This document shows, piece after piece, positions 43,481 to 52,072 of a DNA stretch of 64,000 nucleotides. Below the pieces are notes generated by a model. It made no database searches. It was given only the letters and a program-made list of their open reading frames with translations, and was not told the DNA's origin. How positions within the stretch are numbered: position 1 is the first letter of the stretch; the number at the start of each line of letters is the position of its first letter. The position numbers were made by a program, and so were the translations under genes. The stretch comes from Ottowia oryzae (GTDB lineage Bacteria; Pseudomonadota; Gammaproteobacteria; Burkholderiales; Burkholderiaceae_C): contig NZ_CP027666.1 in assembly GCF_003008535.1 (NCBI RefSeq), positions 1,787,501 to 1,851,500 of the forward strand, read 5' to 3'.

Positions 43481-43604
43481 TGCCTAGAGCGCTGAGGCCA
43501 TCTCCGTTTCTTGCGACGTCGGGTTCGTTGGGGCGGCAGTACATTTGCTGACCCAGCTTTCAGACGCGCCATGGTCGTGTGCGACCATCAAGCGCGGCAT
43601 GAGT

Positions 43605-43667
43605 GCTCAAATTCGGTTCTGGCGCTTGCCAGAAGGGCGCTGGGTGCTACGAATCTGATAGCTTTGA
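43605..43667 (-). repeat. Dispersed palindromic repeat
   Basis: It reads GCTCAAATTCGGTTCTGGCG, then CTTGCCAGAAGGGCGCTGGG and TGCTACGAATCTGATAGC on the plus strand. It is the only clear feature in the gap 43481-43772 after the acnB terminator. The remaining sequence there shows no supported gene. Confidence 0.78.
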
Positions 43668-43772
43668 GAGCTCTGGGGCCGGCATGCCTGTCGGACATTC
43701 GACCAGTTCGCCCTTGTCCGCCAGGCGACGGCGCCTGCACCTTTCGTCACGCACGTCGAATATCCTGTGCGC

Positions 43773-44807
43773 ATGGTCGGACAGTCACCCAACCCGTCGC
43801 GCCTGTTTGTCGTGGGCAGCTTTGTGGAAGCCCATTGCTGGACGGTGGCGACGCGCCCACGCCCGGACGAAAGCCAGCTGGCGCACGGGTACGTGCGCGA
43901 GTGTGCCGGCAAGGGCCTGGCGGTGGCCGTGGGCGCGCACCGGCTGGGGGCAGCGGTGGACCTGCTGGTTGCGGCGGGCGCCGACGCGGCGGGCGATGGC
44001 TTGGTGGCCTTGCTGAAGCGCGAAGGGCTCAGCACAGCCCTCGTGCAGCGCTTAGGCGCAGTCTCTGGGCACGGGTGCGGGCTGATCGCCGCCGAGGGGG
44101 AAAGCACGGTGACGGTGTTTCAGGGCGCCAACGCCCTGCTGGGTGAGGCCGAGTTGCACGAAGCGGCTCCGCATCTGCGGCGGGCGGCGGTGGTCTATGC
44201 GCAGCTGGAGTCGCCGTTGGCCCTGGTGCGCTCGGCGCTTGAAATGGGGGGCAAGGCGGGCGCCGTGACCGTCCTGAACGCCTCCCCTTGGCCATCAGCG
44301 CAAGAGGGCGCTGCGGGCGAAGAAGACCTCGCGAACTGGGCGGCAACGCTGGCTGCTGCACGCATTCTGGTGGTGAACCGGGCAGAGGCCGCGCGCTGGC
44401 TGAGCGAGCTAGGCGTGGTCGATAGGCGCCTGGACGCACTGGCGCCGTCGACGCTGGCGGCGATTTGGCGCGCCTGGCCCGCCGGGGGATGGTTGGTCGT
44501 TACCCTGGGCGGGCACGGCTGCGTGGCGTACGGCCGCGACGGCGCTCGGTACCGAGAGCACGCGCATGCCGTGGCGCACCCGCACCCCATTGGGGCGGGC
44601 GACGGGTTCAGCGCCGGGCTGTGCCGTGCGCTGGCAGCGGATGGTGCCATGAGCGAGGCACTGCGCCTGGCCAATGCCTGCGGTGCGCTGGCGGCGGGAC
44701 GGGCCGGAATCATCTCGGGGCTGCCGCGTTGGGCAGAGGTGCAACGGCTGCTGGTGGCGGATGCGCCGCCTGGCGATGGCGGCTCAGCCGACGCTGGCCT
44801 GGAGTAA
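43773..44807 (+). CDS. PfkB family carbohydrate kinase
   Basis: Ribokinase-fold enzyme of 344 residues. The sugar-binding loop AGKGLAVAVGAHRLGA is near residues 47-62, LVVTLGGHGCVAYG is the central strand, and GAGDGFSAGLC near 276-286 carries the catalytic Asp and anion hole. The substrate is a sugar or nucleoside and is not resolved. ATG 43773 is used. GTG 43767 would add two residues. It stands alone, convergent with a GntR regulator gene. Confidence 0.88.
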   Translation: MVGQSPNPSRLFVVGSFVEAHCWTVATRPRPDESQLAHGYVRECAGKGLAVAVGAHRLGAAVDLLVAAGADAAGDGLVALLKREGLSTALVQRLGAVSGHGCGLIAAEGESTVTVFQGANALLGEAELHEAAPHLRRAAVVYAQLESPLALVRSALEMGGKAGAVTVLNASPWPSAQEGAAGEEDLANWAATLAAARILVVNRAEAARWLSELGVVDRRLDALAPSTLAAIWRAWPAGGWLVVTLGGHGCVAYGRDGARYREHAHAVAHPHPIGAGDGFSAGLCRALAADGAMSEALRLANACGALAAGRAGIISGLPRWAEVQRLLVADAPPGDGGSADAGLE

Positions 44808-44876
44808 CGCCAGCGGGCACTGGCCCAGGTTCCGCGAGGAGGGGTCTACATGGCCGACACCATTCAGGTGCACGTT

Positions 44877-44939
44877 CATCAAAAATGATAGCTGCCAGCG
44901 CAGGCTGCACCTGCGCTGGCGGCAGAAATGGCTTGAAAC
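44877..44939 (+). repeat. Dispersed palindromic repeat (near consensus)
   Basis: It reads CATCAAAAATGATAGCTGCC, then AGCGCAGGCTGCACCTGCGC and TGGCGGCAGAAATGGCTTGA. This is one of the clearest forward copies, with a strong internal GCGCAGG...CCTGCGC stem. It lies in the convergent gap between the PfkB and GntR genes. Confidence 0.9.
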
Positions 44940-44995
44940 TCAGCCCCCCTACAACTCGGTGGAGCGCCGAGCCGCTGGCGGCCAACGGCTGGGGC

Positions 44996-45763
44996 TCAGC
45001 CCGCCAGCCGCACGCGGTACGCGTAGGCGTCGCCGCGGAACGTGCCTTCGACGTACTCGACCATGCGGCCTTCAACGTCCTGGCTGCGCCGTTTGATCAG
45101 CAGGCACGGCATGGGCGTATCGAACCCAAACGCTTCCATCTCGGCGGGGGTGCTCATGATGGCTTCGATGCTTTGCTCGGCCTCGCCCATGTGAATGCCG
45201 CAGTGCTCGCGCAGCCAGGCGTAGGCGGAGCCTTCGCCGCTCCAGTCTTCCAGCTGCGGCGCCAGGGTCAGGTCGTACCAGGCCAACTCGCGCGACATCG
45301 GGGCGCCATTGCCCAGGCGCAGGCGCCGCACATGCAGCAGCGGGGCGTGGGATGGGCGGCCGAAGATGCTGGCGATGGTGCGGTCGTGCACCACTTCCAG
45401 CGCGAGCAGGCGTGTGGAGGGCTCCATGCCCAGCTCGCGCATTTCCTCGGTGAAGCCTTTGAGGCGCGACATTTCCGGGCTGACGCGCGGGGCGCGCTTG
45501 ACCATGGTGCCACCGCGCCCGGCGCTGCTGGCGATCACGTCGGCCTCGCGCAGGGCGTCATAGGCGCGCTTCACGGTGGTGCGGCTGACGTTGAGCGCTT
45601 CGGCCAGGTCGCGCTCGGACGGCAGGTAGCTGCCTTCGCCCAGCGTGCCGCTGTCGATCAGCGCCTGCAACTGGCGCTGCAGTTGCACGTAATACGGGCC
45701 GGGTTGCGCGTCGGACAGCTGAATGCCGGCCTGGATCGCGGTGGTGAACATCTTGTCAGGCAC
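44996..45763 (-). CDS. GntR/HutC family transcriptional regulator
   Basis: Regulator of 255 residues. The winged helix spans about 20-95 (YYVQLQRQLQALIDSGTLGE, then SERDLAEALNVSRTTVKRAY), followed by a UTRA effector domain. The start GTG 45763 is chosen because GAGGT lies 9 nt upstream. ATG 45751 is also possible. It starts 2 nt after the stop of the PIN-PhoH gene, so the two are probably translated from one message. Effector and targets are unknown. Confidence 0.87.
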   Translation of the reverse strand: MPDKMFTTAIQAGIQLSDAQPGPYYVQLQRQLQALIDSGTLGEGSYLPSERDLAEALNVSRTTVKRAYDALREADVIASSAGRGGTMVKRAPRVSPEMSRLKGFTEEMRELGMEPSTRLLALEVVHDRTIASIFGRPSHAPLLHVRRLRLGNGAPMSRELAWYDLTLAPQLEDWSGEGSAYAWLREHCGIHMGEAEQSIEAIMSTPAEMEAFGFDTPMPCLLIKRRSQDVEGRMVEYVEGTFRGDAYAYRVRLAG

Positions 45764-45765
45764 GG

Positions 45766-47532
45766 TCAAAGCACCTCGCTGGCGAAATCCGCCAGTCGCG
45801 AGCGTTCGCCGCGCGCCAGCGTGATGTGTCCGCCGTGCGGCCAGCCCTTGAAGCGGTCGACAGCGTAGGTCAGCCCGCTGGAGCCTTCGGTCAGGTACGG
45901 CGTGTCGATCTGCGCCAAGTTGCCCATGCAGATGATCTTGGTGCCAGGGCCGGCGCGCGTGATCAGCGTCTTCATCTGCTTGGGCGTCAGGTTTTGCGCC
46001 TCGTCGATGATGATCCACTTGTTCAGGAACGTGCGGCCGCGCATAAAGTTCATGCTCTTGATCTTGATGCGGCTGCGGATCAGCTCGTTGGTGGCCGCGC
46101 GGCCCCATTCGCCTGCGCCGCCGGCGTCGCCCTTGGCCAGAAATTCGAGGTTGTCGTCCAGCGCGCCCATCCACGGGCCCATCTTTTCTTCTTCGGTGCC
46201 GGGCAGAAAGCCGATGTCTTCGCCCACGCTGACGGTGGCGCGGGTCATGATGATCTCGGTGTAGCGGCGGTCATCCAGCACCTGCGTCAGGCCGGAGGCC
46301 AGCGCCAGAAGTGTTTTGCCTGTGCCGGCTGTGCCCGCCAGGGTGACGAAATCCACCTCCGGGTCCATCAGCACATTCAGTGCGAAGTTCTGCTCGCGGT
46401 TGCGTGCGGTCACGCCCCACACGCCGTTCTTCAGGTGCGTGAAGTCTTTCAGCGTCTTCAGCACGGCGGTTTTGTCACGGATCTCAGTGACGCGGGCGTA
46501 CAGGCTGGGCTCGCCGGGCGACTCGAAGTACACGAATTCGTTAATTTGCAGCTGCGGCACGATCGGGCCGCTGATGCGGTAGTACGTGTGGCTGCCGGAC
46601 TGCCAGCTTTCCACCGTCTTGCTCTGGCGCGTCCAGAAATCGGGCGGCAGCTGCAGCGTGCCGGGGTAGAGCAGGTCGCCGTCTTCCAGCGTTTTGTCGC
46701 TCTCGTAGTCCTCGGCGGCCAACCCCAGCGCGCGCGCCTTGACGCGCATGTTGATGTCCTTGGACACCAACACCACTTCACGGTGGCCGGGGTCTTTGGC
46801 TGCGTCTTCCTTCGCGTGCAGCTTTTGCAGCGCTGCCACCACGCCCAGGATCTGGTTGTCGGCCTTGCCTTGCGGCAGTGCCGCCGGCATGGTCACGTCG
46901 AGCGGTGCGGTCTGAAAGTACAGCTTGCCCGTCGCTTCGCTGTGGCCGGTGGAATCAAGCGCCAGGCCGTGAACCATGTCGGCACCCTTGACGCCCGCCA
47001 GCGCATCCAGCAATCGGCTGGTCTGGCGGCCGTTGCGGGCGACCTCGGTCATGCCTTTCTTGTGGCCGTCCAGCTCTTCCAAAACGATCATCGGCAAGTA
47101 GATGTCGTGCTCTTCGAAGCGGAACAGCGCCACCGGGTCGTGCAGCAGCACGTTGGTGTCCAGCACGAACAGGCGCTTGGGCCCGCTGGCCTTGGCTTTT
47201 CGCGTGCGTTGTGCCGGCGCGGCAGGCAGGCGCGGCGCGGCGGTGGTGGCTGGTTGGGCGCGCAACAACGCGGGTTTGCTCACAGGGCGGGCCGGCTCGG
47301 CCGGCTTGCGCGCGCGCGTCGCAGGGCTGCTGCGGCGTGGGGCATTGCCGGCGGCGCGCGCGGGTGCAGTGTTGACCTTGACGGGGCGTGCCGAAGCATC
47401 GGCGGGTTGGTGTTCGAGCTCGTTCTCCGCCGTCGCTGTCACCGGGCCCCGCGTGCGCCGCCCGGCGGTCGAGTCAACAGCTTCGTGCGCCAAGCGGGCG
47501 CCGCGCTTCGTGGGAGGAGGAGGCAAGGGCAT
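45766..47532 (-). CDS. PIN-PhoH family ATPase/ribonuclease
   Basis: The 588-residue protein is a fusion. Residues 1-118 are a low-complexity Ala/Pro/Arg tail. A PIN ribonuclease domain follows from about 121 (RLFVLDTNVLLHD with the first catalytic Asp, then EELDGHKKG). The PhoH ATPase has Walker A GTAGTGKTLLALA near 400 and IIDEAQNLTPKQMKTLITR as Walker B region. The PIN-PhoH (PhoH2-like) group has RNA-unwinding and cleaving activity in some bacteria. The start is the family-distal ATG at 47532. The tail length is uncertain and a later start is possible. It is followed immediately by a GntR gene. Confidence 0.9.
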   Translation of the reverse strand: MPLPPPPTKRGARLAHEAVDSTAGRRTRGPVTATAENELEHQPADASARPVKVNTAPARAAGNAPRRSSPATRARKPAEPARPVSKPALLRAQPATTAAPRLPAAPAQRTRKAKASGPKRLFVLDTNVLLHDPVALFRFEEHDIYLPMIVLEELDGHKKGMTEVARNGRQTSRLLDALAGVKGADMVHGLALDSTGHSEATGKLYFQTAPLDVTMPAALPQGKADNQILGVVAALQKLHAKEDAAKDPGHREVVLVSKDINMRVKARALGLAAEDYESDKTLEDGDLLYPGTLQLPPDFWTRQSKTVESWQSGSHTYYRISGPIVPQLQINEFVYFESPGEPSLYARVTEIRDKTAVLKTLKDFTHLKNGVWGVTARNREQNFALNVLMDPEVDFVTLAGTAGTGKTLLALASGLTQVLDDRRYTEIIMTRATVSVGEDIGFLPGTEEEKMGPWMGALDDNLEFLAKGDAGGAGEWGRAATNELIRSRIKIKSMNFMRGRTFLNKWIIIDEAQNLTPKQMKTLITRAGPGTKIICMGNLAQIDTPYLTEGSSGLTYAVDRFKGWPHGGHITLARGERSRLADFASEVL

Positions 47533-47608
47533 GGACTTGGATGCTCAGATGACGCGGGAAGCCCGCAGGGTGCAGGGGCGCGCGCAGGCAGCGGAGCGCG
47601 GCGCCAAT

Positions 47609-47640
47609 GAAAAAGCCGCCAAGGTAGCCAAGGCGGCTTC
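47609..47640 (-). terminator. probable terminator of the peroxiredoxin gene
   Basis: On the minus strand AAGCCGCC pairs with GGCGGCTT around a small internal loop, followed by TTTTTCATT. It lies about 100 nt past the peroxiredoxin stop and 80 nt before the PIN-PhoH start. Confidence 0.7.
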
Positions 47641-47738
47641 GATCAGATAGCTCGTCGGAAGGACGTACTGCAACAGCATGTCGGGCCATTATGCACGACG
47701 AGTTGGAAGCCGCGTTGCGGGCTTCCCGATCAATGCGC

Positions 47739-48215
47739 TTACGCGGCTTTCTTGAGAACTTTGACAGCTTTCAGCACTTCTTCCACGTGGCCGGGCACCT
47801 TCAGGCCGCGCCATTCCTGCACCAGGATGCCGTCGGCGTTGACGAGGAAAGTGCTGCGCTCGATGCCCTTGACCTTCTTGCCGTACATGATCTTGTTCTT
47901 GACCACGCCGAACATGTGGCACATCTTCTCTTCGGTGTCGGCGATCAGCTCGAAGGGCAGCTCAAGCTTGGCCTTGAAGTCGTCGTGCGACTTCATGTTG
48001 TCTCGGCTCACGCCGAAAACCACGGCGCCGGCTTTCACGAAATCCTTGTACTTGTCGCGAAACTGCATCGCTTCGGTGGTGCAGCCTGGAGTGTTATCTT
48101 TTGGGTAAAAATACAGAACCAGTGCTTGGCCGATGTGAGAAGTATTGGTAACCTTGACGTCGCCGGTGGCAATCGCTTCGAATTCGGGCAGGGGTTTATT
48201 GACAACGATCGCCAT
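47739..48215 (-). CDS. bcp: peroxiredoxin, BCP/PrxQ family
   Basis: Thiol peroxidase of 158 residues that reduces hydroperoxides. The peroxidatic Cys is C45 in NTPGCTTEAM. BCP proteins of the E. coli type carry the resolving Cys five residues later (C50), but here that position is Met 50. The only other Cys is C99 in EEKMCHMF. It may therefore use an alternative resolving Cys or act as a 1-Cys enzyme. The start at 48215 gives the usual length. An upstream frame to 48320 is rejected. It is cytoplasmic and probably monocistronic. Confidence 0.92.
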   Translation of the reverse strand: MAIVVNKPLPEFEAIATGDVKVTNTSHIGQALVLYFYPKDNTPGCTTEAMQFRDKYKDFVKAGAVVFGVSRDNMKSHDDFKAKLELPFELIADTEEKMCHMFGVVKNKIMYGKKVKGIERSTFLVNADGILVQEWRGLKVPGHVEEVLKAVKVLKKAA

Positions 48216-48338
48216 GTGAACTTCAATCTCCGGACGGTTTCTGATAGGCTGCTTGGCACATCTGTAGCGCACGGGTTTTCCCACGCCGCGCAAGCTACGC
48301 CGCGTTGAAGCCGTCGGCAACAGTTACCAGCCGCTATT

Positions 48339-48731
48339 TTATCCGATTGCGCGGTCGCTGTCCTGTTCGACCAGAATGGCCGCCACCACGCGCCGCCCTT
48401 CTCCTGCCAGTATGTTGTACGTCCTGCAGGCTGCCGCGGTATCCATCGTTTCCAGTCCAATGCGTGCCTCGACCAGCGCACGAATCCACGGCGGTCGCGG
48501 AAATCGCATCCGCTCACCGCTGCCGAAGATCACCAGTTCAGGCTTGAGCGACGCCAGCTGGTCAAAGTGGCCGGCGTCCAGCGCCTCGAACCGGTCGGCG
48601 TGCCAGTCGCGCCGCTCGCCCGTGGTGCCGTCCAGGATGAGGCTATGGCGGATGCGCTCACCCCCCACGGCGACCCAACCGGGGCCATAGCCGGTGATGG
48701 CGGAACCAAAGACGTCAGGCTGAAATTTCAT
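48339..48731 (-). CDS. Mth938-like domain protein (DUF498)
   Basis: The 130-residue protein begins MKFQPDVFGSAITGYGPGWV and contains ELVIFGSGERMRFP and METMD-type spacing (IGLETMDTAAACRTYNILAG), which together define the Mth938/NDUFAF3 family. The family is linked to assembly of respiratory complexes or redox roles in other organisms, but no function is proven for the bacterial forms. It is divergent from the aminotransferase gene, with 95 nt between starts. Confidence 0.88.
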   Translation of the reverse strand: MKFQPDVFGSAITGYGPGWVAVGGERIRHSLILDGTTGERRDWHADRFEALDAGHFDQLASLKPELVIFGSGERMRFPRPPWIRALVEARIGLETMDTAAACRTYNILAGEGRRVVAAILVEQDSDRAIG

Positions 48732-48826
48732 GCGGAACCCGTGAAGCGCAGCACCGGCGCAGTGCATGGCGAATGTGTTCCAATTCTAGGTTTTCCTGGC
48801 GAGCCATTGCCTTCCAAGGTGTTTCC

Positions 48827-50101
48827 ATGAAGCCGATCCCCAAGTCCGACAAGTTGGCCCACGTTCTGTACGACGTTCGCGGACCGATCGTGGACGCGGC
48901 CAAGCAAATGGAAGACGAAGGCCAGAAGATCATCAAGCTGAACATCGGCAACATGGCGCCGTTTGGCTTCGATCCGCCCGAAGAAGTCACGCAGGACATG
49001 ATCCGCAACCTGCCGGATTCGGCGGGTTACTCGGACAGCAAAGGCATCTTCGCCGCGCGCAAGGCGGTGATGCACTACACGCAGCAGCAGGGCATCGCTG
49101 GCGTGACGCTGGACGATATCTACCTGGGCAACGGCGCCAGCGAACTGATCCAGATGGCGACCAACGCCTTGCTCAATGATGGTGACGAGCTGCTGGTGCC
49201 CGCCCCCGACTACCCCTTGTGGACGGCCGTGTCCAGCCTGGCGGGTGGCAACCCCGTGCACTACCTGTGCGACGAGGCCAATGGCTGGCTGCCTGACCTG
49301 GCGGACACGCGCGCCAAGATCACGCCGCGCACGCGGGCGATTGTGGTCATCAACCCCAACAACCCCACCGGCGTGCTGTACCCGAATGAGGTGCTGCTGG
49401 GCATCATCGCCATCGCGCGCGAGCACGGCCTGGTCTTGCTGGTGGACGAGGTGTACGACAAGGTGCTGTACGACGACGTGAAGCACACCGCCATGGCCAG
49501 CCTGTCGACAGACGTGCTCACGCTCACCTTCAACTCGCTGTCCAAGGCGTACCGTTCTTGCGGTTTTCGCGCCGGGTGGATGGTGGTGTCAGGCCCCAAG
49601 GCCGATGCGCGCGACTACATCGAAGGCCTGAACATGCTGGCCAACCTGAAGCTGGGCTCCAACGTGCCCGGCCAATGGGCGATTCAGACGGCGCTGGGCG
49701 GCTACCAGAGCATCAACGATCTGGTTAAGGAGGGCGGGCGCCTGCGCCGGCAGCGCGATCTGGCGTACGAGCTGATCACCGCGATTCCCGGCGTCACCTG
49801 CGTCAAGCCGCACGCGGCGCTGTACATGTTCCCGCGGCTCGACCCGAACATGTATCCCATCGCCGACGACCGCCAGTTCTTCATGGAAGTGCTGCGCGCC
49901 ACGCGCGTGATGCTGGTGCAGGGCTCGGGCTTCAACTACCCCGACCACCAGCACTTTCGCATCGTCTTCCTGCCCCATGAGGGCGACCTGCGCGAGGCGA
50001 TCAGCCGCCTGGCGAAGTTCCTTGAGCAGTACCGCGCGCGCCACGCCAAGGCGGCCGCCGTGGTTGATATTGCTACCAAAAAAGAAGCTGCCCGCGCTTG
50101 A
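48827..50101 (+). CDS. alaA: pyridoxal phosphate-dependent aminotransferase, AlaA-like
   Basis: Fold type I aminotransferase of 424 residues, probably making alanine from pyruvate and glutamate. The N-terminus ends in HVLYDVRGPIVDAAKQME as in AlaA/YfbQ. The PLP lysine is K240 in NSLSKAYRSCGFRAGW, and PNNPTGVLY near 180 holds the PLP Asn. The start at 48827 is set by family alignment. The C-terminal ten residues (IATKKEAARA) and the stop codon are encoded by a dispersed repeat copy, so the native end may have been replaced. hom follows after 44 nt. Confidence 0.88.
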   Translation: MKPIPKSDKLAHVLYDVRGPIVDAAKQMEDEGQKIIKLNIGNMAPFGFDPPEEVTQDMIRNLPDSAGYSDSKGIFAARKAVMHYTQQQGIAGVTLDDIYLGNGASELIQMATNALLNDGDELLVPAPDYPLWTAVSSLAGGNPVHYLCDEANGWLPDLADTRAKITPRTRAIVVINPNNPTGVLYPNEVLLGIIAIAREHGLVLLVDEVYDKVLYDDVKHTAMASLSTDVLTLTFNSLSKAYRSCGFRAGWMVVSGPKADARDYIEGLNMLANLKLGSNVPGQWAIQTALGGYQSINDLVKEGGRLRRQRDLAYELITAIPGVTCVKPHAALYMFPRLDPNMYPIADDRQFFMEVLRATRVMLVQGSGFNYPDHQHFRIVFLPHEGDLREAISRLAKFLEQYRARHAKAAAVVDIATKKEAARA

Positions 50102-50132
50102 TGGGCGGGCGCTAGAAGCATTTTTTGAATAG
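50066..50132 (+). repeat. Dispersed palindromic repeat overlapping the alaA 3' end
   Basis: It reads GATATTGCTACCAAAAAAGA, then AGCTGCCCGCGCTTGATGGG and CGGGCGCTAGAAGCATTTTT. It encodes the last residues and the TGA stop of the aminotransferase gene and fills the gap to hom. Confidence 0.88.
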
Positions 50133-50145
50133 AACCTTAGAAGCC

Positions 50146-51471
50146 ATGAAACCGATTCAAGTGGGCCTGTTGGGCATCGGCACCGTGGGCAGCGGCACGT
50201 ACAACGTGCTGACCCGCAACCAGGAAGAAATCCAGCGCCGCGCTGGCCGCGGCATTGAAGTGACGATGGTCGCCGACCTGGATACCGAGCGCGCCCGCCA
50301 GGTGGTGGGCCCGCAGGTCAAGGTCGTGGCCGATGCCCGCGAGGTGATTGCCAACCCCGACATCGACGTGGTGGTCGAGCTGATCGGCGGCTACGGCGTG
50401 GCCAAGACGCTGGTGCTGGAGGCCATTGCCGCCGGCAAGCACGTGGTGACGGCCAACAAGGCGCTGCTGGCCGTGCACGGCAGCGAGATCTTCAAGGCGG
50501 CGGACGACAAGGGCGTGATCGTGGCGTTTGAAGCCGCGGTGGCCGGCGGCATCCCCATCATCAAGGCGCTGCGCGAAGGGCTGACGGCCAACCGCATCCA
50601 GTGGATCGCCGGCATCATCAACGGCACCACCAACTTCATCCTGTCCGAGATGCGCGAGCGTGGCCTGGACTTCGACGTCGTCCTCAAAGAAGCGCAGCGC
50701 CTGGGCTACGCCGAGGCCGACCCCACCTTCGACATCGAAGGTGTGGACGCCGCGCACAAGGCCACGCTGATGAGCGCCATCGCCTTCGGCATTCCGGTGC
50801 AGTTCGACAAGGCGTACGTGGAAGGCATCACCAAGCTGGCCGCCACCGACATCAAATACGCCGAGCAGCTGGGCTACCGCATCAAGCTGCTGGGCATCAC
50901 CAAGCGCCGCGAAGGCGAGGGCGTGGAGCTGCGCGTGCACCCCACGCTGGTGCCCGCCAAGCGGCTGATCGCCAACGTCGAAGGCCCGATGAACGCGGTG
51001 GTTGTGAACGGCGACGCCGTGGGCACCACGCTGTACTACGGCAAGGGCGCGGGCAGCGAGCCGACGGCCAGCGCGGTGATTGCCGACCTGGTCGACGTCA
51101 CCCGACTGGCCACCAGCGAGGCGCATCACCGCGTGCCGCACCTGGCCTTCCGCCAGGGGCAGATGCACGACATGGGCGTGCTGCCGATGGACGACGTGGT
51201 CACCGGCTATTACCTGCGCCTGCGCGTGGCCGACGAGGCCGGCGTGCTGGCGCGCGTGGCCACCACGCTGGCCGACGCCGGCATCAGCGTAGACGCGCTG
51301 CTGCAGCGCGAAGCCGACGAAGTGGGCGGCGAAGGCAGCACGCAAACCGACCTGATCATCCTCACGCACGACGCGCGCGAAGGCGCAATGAACGCGGCGC
51401 AGGCCAAGCTGCAGGCGCTGCCGAGCGTGCTGGCGCCGATCGTGCGCATCCGCAAGGAAGAGCTGAACTGA
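50146..51471 (+). CDS. hom: homoserine dehydrogenase
   Basis: Reduces aspartate semialdehyde to homoserine for threonine and methionine. The 441-residue protein begins MKPIQVGLLGIGTVGSG (NAD(P) motif). The substrate segment GIINGTTNFILSEM is near residue 160, with GYAEADPTFDIEG after it. A C-terminal ACT domain (about 355-430, DEAGVLARVATTLADAGISV) predicts feedback control by an amino acid, usually threonine. The ATG at 50146 is used. Threonine synthase lies 600 nt downstream in the same direction. Confidence 0.96.
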   Translation: MKPIQVGLLGIGTVGSGTYNVLTRNQEEIQRRAGRGIEVTMVADLDTERARQVVGPQVKVVADAREVIANPDIDVVVELIGGYGVAKTLVLEAIAAGKHVVTANKALLAVHGSEIFKAADDKGVIVAFEAAVAGGIPIIKALREGLTANRIQWIAGIINGTTNFILSEMRERGLDFDVVLKEAQRLGYAEADPTFDIEGVDAAHKATLMSAIAFGIPVQFDKAYVEGITKLAATDIKYAEQLGYRIKLLGITKRREGEGVELRVHPTLVPAKRLIANVEGPMNAVVVNGDAVGTTLYYGKGAGSEPTASAVIADLVDVTRLATSEAHHRVPHLAFRQGQMHDMGVLPMDDVVTGYYLRLRVADEAGVLARVATTLADAGISVDALLQREADEVGGEGSTQTDLIILTHDAREGAMNAAQAKLQALPSVLAPIVRIRKEELN

Positions 51472-51502
51472 GGCCGCGCCATGCGCGGGCAGCGGGTGTG
51501 AC

Positions 51503-52072
51503 ATGAGCTATTGCGCGTTCGTCAACGAGCTGCCCGCCGACACAGCCGACCCCAACAAGGCTTACCACGATCACGCCTACGGCTTTCCGATCGAGGACGA
51601 CAACGCCTTGTTCGGGCGCCTGCTGCTGGAGATCAACCAGGCCGGCCTGAGCTGGACGCTGATGCTCAAGAAGCAGGCCGCCTTCGAGGCCGCCTACGAC
51701 GGCTTCGACATCGCCCGCGTGGCCGCCTACAGCGACGCAGACCGCGAACGGCTGCTGGCCGACGCGGGCATCGTGCGCAACCGCCTGAAGGTGAACGCCG
51801 CCATCCACAACGCGCAGCAGATTCAGGCGCTGCAGGCCAGCCATGGCAGCTTCAAGCGCTGGCTGGACGCGCACCACCCGCTATCGAAAGAAGAGTGGGT
51901 GAAGCTGTTCAAGCGCCACTTCAAGTTTGTGGGTGGCGAGATCGTCAATGAATTTCTGATGAGCACCGGCTACCTGCCCGGCGCCCATCGCCCGGACTGC
52001 CCCGTGTACGCGCGGGTGAGCGCCGCGCAGCCGCCCTGGTTGCGCAGCCCCAACGGAGTGATTGCCAGATGA
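51503..52072 (+). CDS. tag: DNA-3-methyladenine glycosylase I family protein
   Basis: DNA repair glycosylase of 189 residues that excises alkylated adenine. The Tag zinc site appears complete: Cys 4 near the start, a histidine near 22 (YHDHAYG) and the late pair in HRPDCPVY. The substrate-pocket segment LLLEINQAGLSWTLMLKKQ is conserved. It overlaps thrC by four nucleotides (ATGA), so it is translationally coupled with threonine synthase, an odd partner for a repair enzyme. Some family members are more divergent glycosylases. Confidence 0.87.
   Translation: MSYCAFVNELPADTADPNKAYHDHAYGFPIEDDNALFGRLLLEINQAGLSWTLMLKKQAAFEAAYDGFDIARVAAYSDADRERLLADAGIVRNRLKVNAAIHNAQQIQALQASHGSFKRWLDAHHPLSKEEWVKLFKRHFKFVGGEIVNEFLMSTGYLPGAHRPDCPVYARVSAAQPPWLRSPNGVIAR

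Noticed and set aside
40479..43544. Very long minus-strand frame of 1021 codons opposite acnB
   Set aside because: It is the antisense shadow of the clear aconitase gene in GC-rich DNA. Its His/Gln/Val-rich composition is typical of such shadows and it has no domain.
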